The position numbers and the translations under genes were made by a program. Shown piece after piece: positions 34,401-40,260 of a stretch of DNA of 64,000 bases. Origin of the DNA: Serilophus lunatus (taxonomy: Eukaryota; Chordata; Aves; Passeriformes; Eurylaimidae). Every line of letters begins with the position of its first letter. Position 1 is the first letter of the stretch. Location of the stretch: assembly GCA_013399895.1 (NCBI GenBank), contig VXBA01003716.1, forward strand, positions 762,415 through 826,414, given 5' to 3'. Under the pieces are notes generated by a model that did not search any database, was not told the DNA's origin, and saw only the letters and a list, made by a program, of their open reading frames with translations.

Positions 34401-37181
34401 GCATCCATGGTCTGAACAGCAGACTGAGGCTTCCTGTCCAGAAGCACATGTCGCTAAATATTATTATTTTAATAATATTATTATTAAATATTATGAGGTC
34501 TTGAGGGCCCTCAGTGTAACAGCAGCAAAGGCATCAAATCAGATTAGAGGACTCTTAAACTTTTTTTTTCTTCTATTTCTATTCTCTTCCCCTTTCTTTT
34601 GGTGCTATGCCAGTCCCTCCCAGTCCCTTTTCTCCAGGTGCATCTTGCCCTCTGTTACCTGTACCAGCAGAATTTTTCCACCCAGCCATCTCTACCACCC
34701 AGACCGGGCCTGAGAAGGTCTCTTGCCAACGTAACCTTCCTAAGATCTCCCTACAAGGCTCATGGGCATCACTGAGATCGCCGAATGTGAACTGTTCGCT
34801 TCTTCATCAGGTGAGGAATACCGCTTCCCTCTTCCAGGAAAACTTAATTTTCACATCACACCTAAAGAGAGGAGGCTGAACAAGGAGGAGAGCAGAATAA
34901 AGATGTGATCATGAGCTGAGTAACCTGGATGTGTTGGAGCAGCACAGTGGACTGCAGAATGCAGGATGGTTGGGAAGAAGAAGAAAGTATAGCAAAGGAG
35001 TGTTGTATAGCTCTCACCCATCAAGTCATACGTTCTTGTGCTTTGGATTAACAAATAGTTTGACAGCTGCAGTGAGCCCCACACGAAGGTGAAATTATAT
35101 CACTTTGTAGCTCGTGCCTGGGTCTCTGGCACTGAGTGTGCTGCAGACACCTGCATGCACAGCAGGTGCAGTGTGAGCCAGGGAAATGACAGCTGCACAG
35201 CCTCCTCAGGTCCTCAGCACCGTGACTCCAGATCACACACCTTCCTGGCTGGAACAGGCTTTACTACACCTACATCCTCTACAGCCCTTAGTGCCACATC
35301 CACTCAGTGTGTCCCCAAACTCACTGTTTTCCCCTGCCCCCTTAGCTCTCGCATTCCAGAAAGGTGCTATCTTTTTCTGGAAAAGCAGCTATTTCTCACT
35401 AATGACAGAAGAATAAAAGCACTGGGGAAGATCAAGTGTCTCTGAAGAGCAGAGGAGGCAGAGATTAAAGCCCCTGTAGAGACCCTTGTTACTGTTCTTG
35501 GAAGATACTCCATTCCAGACACTCTATTCCAGACAAACTGGAAAATAAAATCAGATGTTTTCCAGCTATGTGTGACAGACACTGTTGGCACAATAAAAAT
35601 TGTGGATAAATTAAGCTTTGTACCGAGACCACTGAGTTGTTGCAGTGTTGAAACTTCCAGATCTGGGGCTGGCACACCACTGGGACAGAAGTACTGAATT
35701 TGTCGTAAAGGAGAAATTGGAAAACTTTTGATTATGTGATGCAGACCGTATTGAACAACTGCTTCCAGTCCTACATGTGTCATTCCCAGTGCAGTGTCCC
35801 AGTGATGATCTTCTAGCACAGACCAATTTCCTAGAAGTGACTGAAATGCAGTTTAACTAGCTGAGCCCTGATACGAGGAAATTAAGGTTGTTTACTCTTC
35901 CTGCTGGAACGGGCCCCCCCCCTTGTGCCCTAAATACCATCATTGTCACTAGCGCTGGTAAGAAGAAACATGAGGCCTCTTTTCTCTCCCCAATATTGCA
36001 AATTTTTTTAATGAGCGGAGGTCTATGTATAGAAGTCCCCTCATTCCTGTCCTGCTGATAGCTTTGATATGTCCACAGCTTGTGTGGCAGATTTACAGGA
36101 ATGCCATGAATGAGGACCCACGGGGAATTTTTCCTCTGCTGCCCTCTGAACCATCAGTGCTCAGGGAATGCCTAGTGGCAGGAGCTGCAGAGCTCATAGC
36201 TCCCCAGCATCCCTTCCCTTTGGTCGAGTACTTCACATGGGAGGCTAGATTCATCCCGGAGTAGAATGAAATCAGTTCAAAATACTGAAACCTTTCCTCC
36301 TCCTTACCCAGAAGGAAATCCCCTGGGCAAGCTGATCAGCTCGTGCTTTGTAGCATTGCTTGGATGGTTTAGAGTTGCTGCCCCCAGCAGAGGAGAGTGA
36401 GGGAGGAATGAGAGTTTTTCCCCTTTTCCTGTGGTTTATTTTCACACCCCAAAGTACTCCCAAAACAAATGAGGCTAAATTTCTTGCCCACTGCCCATCT
36501 ACTTTCTGAGAACTTGTGTTTTCATATTCCTGCTCCCCAGCCGCCTGAGAGTGATACCTCGCTGGACAGCCGGAGCAGTAGCTCAGCAGGCAGCCTGCAG
36601 ACCACGCTGGAGGACAGCCTCAATCTCAGCGACTCTCCCCAGTGCACCCTGGACCTCCCGGTGTCTCTGTGTCCCATTCCAGCTGCGGACAGCCAAAGAC
36701 CTCTGGCAGTCTCCCTCTCCCCTTCCTCCCGCCGCCGGAGCCTGCGGGGCCGGGGGCTCTTCAACCTGCGAAGCATGTGTCGTCACCAACGCAGCCACAG
36801 CAGCGGTGGGAGCACCAGTCCCGGCTGCACCCACCACGACTCGATGGACCCCTCGGATGAGGAGGGGGCGGGCAGCAGCCTGCGAGGGGGTGGCAACAAC
36901 AGCGAGCCCTCGGAGACCCTCAGCAGCCTCTCGCTGACCTCCCTCTTCTCGCCCCCACCACCGGGGCTGACCGTGGTGAAGAAGTGCAGCAGCACCAGCA
37001 GCCTCCACGCCAGCNCTTCCTCTCGATGCCCTCCTGGGTGACAGACTTCTGCAAGGACACACGCTCGCCCAGGGAAGGAGAGAAGCCAGACGGCCCCGGC
37101 AGACTGGGGACAGGGGACCGCAGCTCCCCACTCCCTTCTGAGCTGGAGCTGGGTGGCGGACTCAGCAAGAGAAACAGATGA
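4261..37181 (+). CDS. CACNA1I: CACNA1I, Cav3.3 T-type calcium channel alpha-1 subunit (3' two thirds, 27 exons)
   Basis: This is the pore-forming subunit of a low-voltage-activated calcium channel of the plasma membrane, which in known vertebrates supports burst firing in neurons. The joined exons encode repeats II (from S2), III and IV, both linkers and the C-terminus. Exon phases chain throughout from 4261. I chose CACNA1I over the paralogues CACNA1G and CACNA1H because the repeat II segment [20 protein letters not shown], the pore flank [19 protein letters not shown], the III-IV linker [16 protein letters not shown] and the C-terminal block [20 protein letters not shown] match what I know of Cav3.3. 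The filter residues visible are Glu, Asp and Asp in repeats II to IV. The human protein has about 2,223 residues, so roughly the first 690 lie upstream. The last exon carries an N with a frame break at 37015. Promoter and start codon are not in the window. Confidence 0.97.
4413..5017 (+). other. Intron w1-w2
   Basis: 605 bases with donor gtgaca and acceptor ccatag. I see no other feature. Confidence 0.85.
5018..5203 (+). CDS. CACNA1I: CACNA1I exon w2: IIS3-S4 and start of IIS5
   Basis: The exon begins after gaccatag with the C of the split Ser, then [20 protein letters not shown]. The S4 voltage sensor of repeat II follows, with Arg or Lys at every third position ([20 protein letters not shown]). 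The S4-S5 linker and the start of S5 ([17 protein letters not shown]) close the exon. It ends in AG before gtgagg, phase 2. Sequence conservation with known Cav3.3 is nearly complete here. Confidence 0.97.
5204..5891 (+). other. Intron w2-w3
   Basis: 688 bases, donor gtgagg and acceptor ttgtcctaaag, an AAG acceptor. Nothing else recognised. Confidence 0.85.
5892..6009 (+). CDS. CACNA1I: CACNA1I exon w3: IIS5 end and outer turret
   Basis: The exon starts with TATCCTGGG after ctaaag. It reads [20 protein letters not shown] and then [19 protein letters not shown], which covers the end of IIS5, the extracellular turret with its conserved Cys and the first pore helix. It ends in CAG before gtgagc, phase 0. 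The turret residues [16 protein letters not shown] match Cav3.3; Cav3.1 carries ASERDGDTLPDRKNF. Confidence 0.97.
6010..6482 (+). other. Intron w3-w4
   Basis: 473 bases, donor gtgagc and acceptor ttctggttgcag. Nothing else recognised. Confidence 0.85.
6483..6638 (+). CDS. CACNA1I: CACNA1I exon w4: repeat II selectivity filter and IIS6
   Basis: The exon opens with [20 protein letters not shown]. The Glu at 6495-6497 is the repeat II selectivity-filter residue. [19 protein letters not shown] and [13 protein letters not shown] form the IIS6 gate helix. It ends in GAG before gtgagt, phase 0. The [19 protein letters not shown] segment separates Cav3.3 from Cav3.1, which has [19 protein letters not shown]. 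Confidence 0.97.
6639..7081 (+). other. Intron w4-w5
   Basis: 443 bases with donor gtgagt and acceptor atatgttccag. A short stretch near 6716-6745 (attggactggatgacttct) resembles the 3' end of avian CR1 elements, but it is too short to call. Confidence 0.7.
7082..7172 (+). CDS. CACNA1I: CACNA1I exon w5: start of the II-III linker
   Basis: The exon reads [20 protein letters not shown] and then [10 protein letters not shown], ending with a single G before the donor gtacaa, phase 1. The acidic, Ser-rich start of the cytoplasmic linker between repeats II and III is well conserved with Cav3.3, where [20 protein letters not shown] follows IIS6. Confidence 0.95.
7173..9085 (+). other. Intron w5-w6
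   Basis: 1.9 kb, donor gtacaa and acceptor ccactcag. About 480 bases are taken up by an ancient CR1/L3-like retrotransposon fragment (listed separately). I recognise nothing in the rest. Confidence 0.8.
7385..7865 (+). mobile_element. Ancient CR1 (L3-like) retrotransposon 3' fragment
   Basis: The order of phrases follows the 3' part of old reptile/bird CR1 copies in the sense direction. These are cactgtgtccaaatctggg near 7460, catctttaagc-type spacing, ggaagcttaagctagacaag near 7687, gataattaacagttggaaca near 7735, and ctccatccctcaaagtcttc near 7781. These correspond to the ORF2 C-terminus and the start of the 3' UTR. Divergence is high, with many substitutions, stops and small indels, so the insertion is old. 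Borders are approximate. Confidence 0.7.
9086..9288 (+). CDS. CACNA1I: CACNA1I exon w6: II-III linker
   Basis: The exon completes the split codon as Asp, then reads [21 protein letters not shown] variable Ser/Gly-rich middle follows, then [20 protein letters not shown]. It ends in TTG before the donor gtgagtgagtga, phase 0. The ends match Cav3.3 ([19 protein letters not shown] and [19 protein letters not shown]), while the middle ([17 protein letters not shown]) has diverged. RKSS and RRSS-type motifs in this and the next exon are plausible kinase sites. Confidence 0.94.
9289..10541 (+). other. Intron w6-w7
   Basis: 1.25 kb, donor gtgagt (tandem GTGAGTGAGTGA) and acceptor cttttacag. It contains an AT-rich tract at 9531-9581 and otherwise nothing recognised. 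Confidence 0.8.
9531..9581. repeat. AT-rich low-complexity tract
   Basis: Alternating TATA/TCTA units (tatatat, ctatctatag, atatatatctatat) over about 50 bases. Confidence 0.7.
10542..10958 (+). CDS. CACNA1I: CACNA1I exon w7: large II-III linker exon
   Basis: This 417-bp exon (139 codons, phase 0 at both ends) starts [20 protein letters not shown] and continues [29 protein letters not shown]. Later come [20 protein letters not shown] and [20 protein letters not shown], and it ends in an acidic DDEEIDY before gtgagt. The blocks match Cav3.3 in order. Between SLLSG and [10 protein letters not shown] it lacks the long His-rich stretch of the mammalian protein, so the linker is shorter here. RRSS and RRTLS are likely phosphorylation sites. 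Confidence 0.95.
10959..12193 (+). other. Intron w7-w8
   Basis: 1.2 kb, donor gtgagt and acceptor cacccctaaag. It holds a candidate solo LTR (listed separately) in its middle. Confidence 0.75.
11451..11769 (+). mobile_element. Candidate solo LTR of an endogenous retrovirus (borders uncertain)
   Basis: The segment begins TGTGTTGTTGAGG. Near its 3' end it has a TATA-like box (cctatataaaccc, about 11690-11702), followed within about 25 bases by AATAAA at 11715 and a T/C-rich run. This is the usual promoter and poly(A) layout of a retroviral LTR. The 5-mer AGATG flanks both proposed ends (11446-11450 and 11770-11774), as a target-site duplication would. Against it, the 3' end reads CCGT and not the usual CA, so the borders or the call may be wrong. 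No viral coding sequence is present. Confidence 0.4.
12194..12294 (+). CDS. CACNA1I: CACNA1I exon w8: end of the II-III linker
   Basis: The exon starts after acccctaaag and reads [33 protein letters not shown], ending with AG of a split Arg before the donor gtttgt (phase 2). It matches the [20 protein letters not shown] block of Cav3.3 just before IIIS1. The donor gtttgt is weaker than its neighbours. Confidence 0.95.
12295..13333 (+). other. Intron w8-w9
   Basis: 1.0 kb, donor gtttgt and acceptor gtcttgcag. AT-rich around 12530-12740. Nothing recognised. Confidence 0.8.
13334..13457 (+). CDS. CACNA1I: CACNA1I exon w9: IIIS1
   Basis: The exon completes Arg and reads [41 protein letters not shown], ending in ACG before gtgagc (phase 0). 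It encodes the first transmembrane helix of repeat [20 protein letters not shown] is as in Cav3.3, where Cav3.1 has [17 protein letters not shown]. Confidence 0.96.
13458..14280 (+). other. Intron w9-w10
   Basis: 823 bases, donor gtgagc and acceptor tttgtttctag. Nothing recognised. Confidence 0.82.
14281..14349 (+). CDS. CACNA1I: CACNA1I exon w10: IIIS2
   Basis: A 69-bp exon reading [23 protein letters not shown], phase 0 at both ends, donor gtaagt. It encodes most of IIIS2. Confidence 0.96.
14350..15185 (+). other. Intron w10-w11
   Basis: 836 bases, donor gtaagt and acceptor cctctcttgcag. The open reading frame runs back from the next exon into this intron (from 14877), but that extension is not channel-like. 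Confidence 0.8.
15186..15370 (+). CDS. CACNA1I: CACNA1I exon w11: IIIS3 and IIIS4 voltage sensor
   Basis: The exon reads [61 protein letters not shown] and ends in CG of a split Arg (phase 2). The S4 has Arg at regular three-residue spacing. The donor is CCG|gtcaga, a poor match to the consensus. The phase and the next exon nevertheless fit exactly, giving [16 protein letters not shown]. Confidence 0.95.
15371..15706 (+). other. Intron w11-w12
   Basis: 336 bases, weak donor gtcaga, acceptor cttcccttccag with a good pyrimidine tract. Retaining it would add a stop within a few codons. Confidence 0.85.
15707..15833 (+). CDS. CACNA1I: CACNA1I exon w12: IIIS4-S5 linker and IIIS5
   Basis: The exon completes Arg and reads [42 protein letters not shown], ending in CAG before gtaggt (phase 0). 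It encodes the S4-S5 linker and S5 of repeat III. Confidence 0.97.
15834..16933 (+). other. Intron w12-w13
   Basis: 1.1 kb, donor gtaggt and acceptor cccctcctgcag. It contains a short AAC/AAG triplet tract at 16470-16507. Nothing else recognised. Confidence 0.8.
16470..16507. repeat. Imperfect AAC/AAG triplet repeat
   Basis: Runs of caacaacaagaagaagaac and aacaacaaaaag over about 38 bases. Confidence 0.75.
16934..17059 (+). CDS. CACNA1I: CACNA1I exon w13: repeat III extracellular turret
   Basis: The exon reads [42 protein letters not shown], phase 0 at both ends, donor gtgagt. It is the extracellular loop between IIIS5 and the pore. NIT and NRS are N-glycosylation sequons. The Cys pair (HCLG, SDCM) is conserved. 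Confidence 0.97.
17060..17546 (+). other. Intron w13-w14
   Basis: 487 bases, donor gtgagt and acceptor tatgttgcag. Nothing recognised. Confidence 0.83.
17547..17636 (+). CDS. CACNA1I: CACNA1I exon w14: repeat III selectivity filter
   Basis: The exon reads [30 protein letters not shown]. The Asp at 17580-17582 in SKDGW is the repeat III filter residue; an Asp here, where high-voltage channels have Glu, is a T-type hallmark. Phase 0 at both ends, donor gtaaga. Confidence 0.97.
17637..18049 (+). other. Intron w14-w15
   Basis: 413 bases, donor gtaaga and acceptor ctttcctccag. Nothing recognised. Confidence 0.83.
18050..18242 (+). CDS. CACNA1I: CACNA1I exon w15: IIIS6 and III-IV linker
   Basis: The exon reads [40 protein letters not shown] and then the highly basic helix [24 protein letters not shown], ending with the A of a Lys codon before gtaagg (phase 1). 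IIIS6 forms part of the gate, and the charged linker is conserved among T-type channels. Intron retention would add [11 protein letters not shown] and a stop. Confidence 0.96.
18688..18709. repeat. Poly(A) run
   Basis: Interrupted A run (A9, G, A12), possibly a decayed retroposon tail, though no element is recognisable upstream. Confidence 0.75.
19093..19358 (+). repeat. Long pyrimidine-rich tract before exon w16
   Basis: About 260 bases of mostly T and C on the + strand, including T runs at 19143-19170, leading into the acceptor at 19358. It may act as an extended polypyrimidine tract or simply be low-complexity sequence. Confidence 0.6.
19359..19510 (+). CDS. CACNA1I: CACNA1I exon w16: IVS1
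   Basis: The exon starts AGGCACAGCG after cactaaag, completing Lys, and reads [50 protein letters not shown]. It ends in GTG before gtgagt (phase 0). The [11 protein letters not shown] entry into repeat IV marks Cav3.3; Cav3.1 has AQCKPYYSDYS there. Confidence 0.96.
19511..21194 (+). other. Intron w16-w17
   Basis: 1.7 kb, donor gtgagt and acceptor cttctggaag. I recognise no repeat or exon in it. Confidence 0.78.
21195..21304 (+). CDS. CACNA1I: CACNA1I exon w17: IVS2
   Basis: The exon reads [36 protein letters not shown] and ends in AG of a split Arg before gtgagc (phase 2). It encodes the second helix of repeat IV and the S2-S3 loop. Confidence 0.96.
21305..21911 (+). other. Intron w17-w18
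   Basis: 607 bases, donor gtgagc and acceptor tttcttcttaag. Nothing recognised. Confidence 0.83.
21912..22045 (+). CDS. CACNA1I: CACNA1I exon w18: IVS3 and start of IVS4
   Basis: The exon completes Arg and reads [44 protein letters not shown], ending with the G of Val before gtaaga (phase 1). It contains S3, the S3-S4 loop with its acidic patch and the first gating charges of S4. Confidence 0.96.
22046..22792 (+). other. Intron w18-w19
   Basis: 747 bases, donor gtaaga and acceptor gcttgttgtgtcag. Purine-rich in its second half. Nothing recognised. Confidence 0.82.
22793..22863 (+). CDS. CACNA1I: CACNA1I exon w19: end of IVS4 and S4-S5 linker
   Basis: The exon completes Val and reads [23 protein letters not shown], ending in CAG before gtaaaa (phase 0). 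It carries the last Lys gating charges and the S4-S5 linker. Confidence 0.96.
22864..26455 (+). other. Intron w19-w20
   Basis: 3.6 kb, donor gtaaaa and acceptor catttgctttcag. It is AT-rich between about 23880 and 25250. I found no exon and no recognisable transposon. Confidence 0.75.
26456..26534 (+). CDS. CACNA1I: CACNA1I exon w20: IVS5
   Basis: The exon reads [26 protein letters not shown] and ends with the G of a Val codon before gtaagt (phase 1). It is the S5 pore helix of repeat IV, nearly identical in all T-type channels. [15 protein letters not shown] is the Cav3.3 form. Confidence 0.97.
26535..27083 (+). other. Intron w20-w21
   Basis: 549 bases, donor gtaagt and acceptor ccctttttttcag. 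Nothing recognised. Confidence 0.83.
27084..27205 (+). CDS. CACNA1I: CACNA1I exon w21: repeat IV selectivity filter
   Basis: The exon completes Val and reads [40 protein letters not shown]. The Asp at 27182-27184 in STGDNW is the repeat IV filter residue. It ends in AAG before gtaact (phase 0). Confidence 0.97.
27206..27880 (+). other. Intron w21-w22
   Basis: 675 bases, donor gtaact and acceptor cttcccctcaag. Nothing recognised. Confidence 0.83.
27881..28219 (+). CDS. CACNA1I: CACNA1I exon w22: IVS6 and proximal C-terminus
   Basis: A 339-bp exon, phase 0 at both ends. It reads [20 protein letters not shown], then IVS6 ([40 protein letters not shown]) and the acidic [10 protein letters not shown] Gly-rich stretch ([12 protein letters not shown]) lies at about 28139-28178. 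The exon closes with [13 protein letters not shown] before gtgagt. IVS6 completes the pore gate, and the charged post-S6 helix belongs to the cytoplasmic gating brake region. Confidence 0.97.
28220..28841 (+). other. Intron w22-w23
   Basis: 622 bases, donor gtgagt and acceptor cttgtcccctag. It contains a T18 run at 28623-28640 and otherwise nothing recognised. Confidence 0.82.
28623..28640. repeat. Poly(T) run
   Basis: T18 in the w22-w23 intron. It could be the tail of a minus-strand retroposon, but no body is recognisable next to it. Confidence 0.8.
28842..28988 (+). CDS. CACNA1I: CACNA1I exon w23: C-terminal domain
   Basis: The exon reads [49 protein letters not shown], phase 0 at both ends, donor gtaacc. 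It matches the [20 protein letters not shown] block of Cav3.3. The CxxC arrangement (CEKC) with a nearby His is shared with the family; its role is unknown to me. Confidence 0.96.
28989..33163 (+). other. Intron w23-w24 (largest intron in the window)
   Basis: 4.2 kb, donor gtaacc and acceptor tcccttcctgcag. AT-rich from about 29400 to 31800, purine-rich from 32280 to 32700. I found no exon. No transposon is recognisable, so part of it could be conserved regulatory sequence, but nothing in the sequence proves that. Confidence 0.72.
33164..33280 (+). CDS. CACNA1I: CACNA1I exon w24: distal C-terminus
   Basis: The exon reads [39 protein letters not shown], phase 0 at both ends. The first half matches QLAETEAFSLNSDRSSSILL of Cav3.3; the second half has diverged. 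The donor AAG|gttagc is somewhat weak. Confidence 0.92.
33281..33581 (+). other. Intron w24-w25
   Basis: About 300 bases, donor gttagc. Nothing besides the tandem acceptor at its end. Confidence 0.82.
33582..33750 (+). CDS. CACNA1I: CACNA1I exon w25: distal C-terminus with tandem NAGNAG acceptor
   Basis: The acceptor reads tattttccagcag, so the exon can start at 33582 (adding Gln) or 33585. It reads [20 protein letters not shown], then a variable Ser/Thr-rich part, then [23 protein letters not shown]. It ends with a single G before gtgagc (phase 1). FLCEMEEIPFNPVRSWLK in Cav3.3 confirms the 3' half; the 5' half is divergent. Confidence 0.92.
33751..34613 (+). other. Intron w25-w26
   Basis: 863 bases, donor gtgagc and acceptor ggtgctatgccag. 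It holds an ATT/AAT-rich tract at 34455-34494. Confidence 0.82.
34455..34494. repeat. ATT/AAT low-complexity palindromic tract
   Basis: The run taaatattattattttaata and its continuation read similarly on both strands and could form a hairpin. Confidence 0.7.
34614..34810 (+). CDS. CACNA1I: CACNA1I exon w26: distal C-terminus
   Basis: The exon completes Val and reads [65 protein letters not shown]. It ends in CAG before gtgagg (phase 0). It follows PPSPFSPDASSPLLPMPAEF and [20 protein letters not shown] of Cav3.3 closely. Confidence 0.95.
34811..36540 (+). other. Intron w26-w27
   Basis: 1.7 kb, donor gtgagg and acceptor cctgctccccag. Nothing recognised apart from a C-rich run near 35912. Confidence 0.78.
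36541..37181 (+). CDS. CACNA1I: CACNA1I terminal coding exon w27 with an N-linked frame break
   Basis: After tgctccccag the exon reads [33 protein letters not shown], later [53 protein letters not shown] sequence and [12 protein letters not shown]. The single N at 37015 follows. In that frame a TGA comes within a few codons. In the frame shifted by one base the reading continues [20 protein letters not shown] and closes with LSKRNR and TGA at 37179-37181. This resembles the Cav3.3 ending (SPSWAADRSKD and ASKRKR). The exon is GC-rich. I conclude that a base count is wrong at the N. Confidence 0.93.
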
Positions 37182-37306
37182 GAGTCCCTGAGGTGCAGGG
37201 AGGGAGCATTCGGCCGCTGGCATGGGGAGCATATTTCACTAGCTTCTCCCAGGCAGCAATTCCAAAGGATTTGCAAGAAAAACAAACAGGCAAATAAAAA
37301 ATTATA

Positions 37307-37345
37307 AATATATATATATACGTAAATATATATATATATATATAA
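37307..37345. repeat. (TA)n microsatellite
   Basis: Alternating TA with one CG and two AA interruptions over about 39 bases, in the probable 3' UTR. Confidence 0.85.
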
Positions 37346-38550
37346 AATAAATACTCTGGTACCGTACCTCAAAGGCATGGGAGAGTGCAAGCAATATGGG
37401 AACAGTCCTGCCTAAGGGCAAGATCTGGACCATCACCACAGAGACTATAGTGATGAGAAAAGGCCATGGGGCTGGTAGGGACAGGCTCCTCCAGCCAGGT
37501 GACTGCCACATGGCAGCTGTTTAGTTATATACATATACATATATAGAGAGATTGATTTATTTATTTTTTTTACTGAGAGATTATGAATTTCAGAAAGTGA
37601 CAAGGAGGAACAAGCAAATGAGGGCTGAAGGAGCTGCTACACCAAACAGGAAGGGTGGGAATGAAGAGAAAGGAAGCAGCAAGGGAAGAACATCTAGGGC
37701 TTGCCTTGCCTGTTTCTGGGAATTTCCTTGTTGTCCATGCTTCCATTTCAAATATTAAAAATTGTGGGCCAGATCTTCAGGGCGAGTGTAAATTGGCAAA
37801 ACATGATTGTGTGCTATTGGTGTAAAGCAGCAGAGCTCTGGCTCGAGGTGGATTCATGCTGATTTACAGCAGGTGAAAATCCCAGCCCCAGCAGCAGGGA
37901 AAACCAAACAGTCATGGAGCACGGGAAACGTTTTTAGGTGAAGAGCCTCACTTTGAAGGGAATGTGTGAACACAGCAGGCATGCTCATGGGAGGAGGGGA
38001 TGGAGGCTACATGGCACATTTTTGTGTTGTTTTGTGGATTTTGTCTTTTTCATTTTCCAAAGAAAGAAAACTGCTAAAGGAAAACATTACAAGACTCATG
38101 GGGAAATTTGAAGTGGGAGAGGCAGGATGGAAGAGAAGCAGAATGTAAAAAGGAGAGAGGAAATCGAGCTTTCCCCCCTTTCATTTGCAGTAATTGTGCT
38201 ATTTTATTTTAGAAGCCCAAAGGTGCAAAAATCAACCCTAGAGAAACCTATCTGTTATTTTTGTATCTATAGCTATATATATCAAAAGCAGACAAAACCT
38301 AAAATATTAAAAAAGGCATAAAGGCAAAGGGGGCTTCAACAACACAAAATGCAGTCAGTCCCCTGGCCGAGGGCTAACCCTGTTCCAAGTTCCTGTAGGA
38401 AGACCCTACAAGAACATCCTCAGCTCAGTGGCGACTCTGCCTCCTGGCATCATCCTCTGGTGTTTTCCTGATTTGCATCAGCGTAGCTGGGACCAGAGCC
38501 CTGTTCACTGCCAACTGCAGACATAGAGAGCAGGGAATGTTGGTGGGGGG

Positions 38551-38573
38551 TGTATGTGTGTGTATGTGTGTGC
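38551..38573. repeat. (TG)n-like microsatellite
   Basis: Short tgtatgtgtgtgtatgtgtg tract. Confidence 0.75.
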
Positions 38574-40246
38574 ATACAATTGTAAGGATGTTTATATGTG
38601 TTGTGTCCAGGCTAACTGGCTCACCAGTTAGAGAGACAGGTGGGAGGGACAAGGAGAACTGCAGCTCTCCTTGTCTCTACCTTACAGGGCAGTGTGAGTG
38701 GAGAGGGCTGCAGTGTGGAGTGCAAGGGCAAATTGATTCCTCAAACCATGACCTGCCTCAGGATCCAAAATTCAATTCAGCAAGTGCGATCCTCTCCCAC
38801 AGTGATTGCAGCAAGGCCTCCGGAGGCTGCATCCCTCCTTGCTTTTCCAGAGGTAAAACTGCACAAACCTCCTTCCTGGCAGGGCTAGCCTGGATCTACT
38901 CCTGCAGCAACTCCAAGGTTTTGTACCCTTCCCAAATTTGCAGGTGGGTAGGAAAACCAGCCACCTGAGGGGGACAAAGAATTTTGGATGTCACCTACCA
39001 TCCCAGAGAAGTTCCACTAAGATTTTTCAGAGAAGATAGAGTGGGAATGGCAGTGGGGGAGAGCATAACAGCCTAATGGAGATGCGAAAGCTTGGAGGCT
39101 GGTATACCGAGAAGAAGCAGGGTTCCCTCAGGGCTTCCTGCCCATTTTCCTGCCCATCAGATCAAGGGCCCCTGCAGCCCTCACAGAGGTCTCCCAGCTG
39201 ACATACGAAGCATTGTGAAGTGGGCAGCAAAAAACAGATGTTCTGATTTTATTGTGACCTGTCTGACTTTGAAGCAACTGCTGCATCTTACAAACTGGGA
39301 CTGTAAAACAGTGAGCACATCAAATGGGACCAACAGCCAGGAAAAGGATAATTATGGTGTGAACTTAATTTATTTGCTGGAAGTAGTGTTCACTGTGTTA
39401 CAAGCATGCATGCTGACTGCAGGGAGGTCAGATCTGTAAGGAGAGGACAGGAGAACCTGTGTCCTTGTCCTTGCAGAAAGGATGCAAATCTAGATTTATT
39501 AAAGCAATAATAAGGGTCTTTAAATGCTTTTTTTTGCACTGGTGGTTCTTTGGGTGAGTTGCCCTTGCTTGCTGTCCCGTGATCAAAGAGGAGGGATAAA
39601 ACACGCAATTTCACATCCTCAGAAAAGGGGGGGAAGTCACTCCTCAAATAGCTGAAACAGAACTTGGGCTGCACAGGGCTCAGATGCAAACCCAGAACTG
39701 CTTTGAAGCCAGAGACAGGGCTTGCTGAAAACACCCAAACAGTTGAAACCCATCCAGATCCAGGACAATTCAAGGCAAAGTGTTTCCTGGAGGGTGACCA
39801 TAAGGGTGATCCATGGAGGTGGGACTCCAAGCTGTCCTGGCAGTCACGTGAGCTATGAAATGTTTCCATGGAGAAACGGGAGAAAGGTGATAGATCAATG
39901 CAGCACTAGAAAGTACCTCAATATTTGGTCATGAGATAAGCATGGCCTGCACTTGGGATTGCTGGGAGGGAAGAAGGGTCAAAAAGATGATGGGAAAGAT
40001 GGTGGTCATGAGGTGACTATAGCCCCTAGGATGGGTCTTATTCTTGGTCCCTGGAAGTGACTTGCAAGGAAAAATTTCTTTGTTTCTCCTGTGGTTTGGG
40101 GTTCATAGCAGTTCAGTCATTTTGCTCTACAGGTTGTCTTCCCTTCGCCTCCCAGCAGGGTCATACTACCTCTCCCACCTCCCTCTAAAAGGATTTTCAC
40201 TTTCTACCGTATAACTCAAGCAAAAGGCTTTTGGCTTAGGAAGAAG

Positions 40247-40260
40247 GTTGCCATGGAAAC
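40247..40260. promoter_or_regulatory. RFX X-box-like palindrome
   Basis: GTTGCCATGGAAAC differs by one base from the ideal palindrome GTTGCCATGGCAAC bound by RFX transcription factors. The match is from sequence only; function is inferred. Confidence 0.4.

Larger units (their letters stand above)
37182..39520 (+). other. CACNA1I: Probable CACNA1I 3' UTR (end uncertain)
   Basis: No coding sequence follows the stop. Candidate poly(A) signals are AATAAA at 37293 and 37346, and ATTAAA at 37754, 38306 and 39498. The last is followed within about 40 bases by a GT-rich stretch (ggtggttctttgggtgagtt), as a cleavage site needs. Known vertebrate CACNA1I transcripts have long 3' UTRs, so a distal end is plausible. 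The end given here is a guess from the 39498 signal. Confidence 0.5.
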
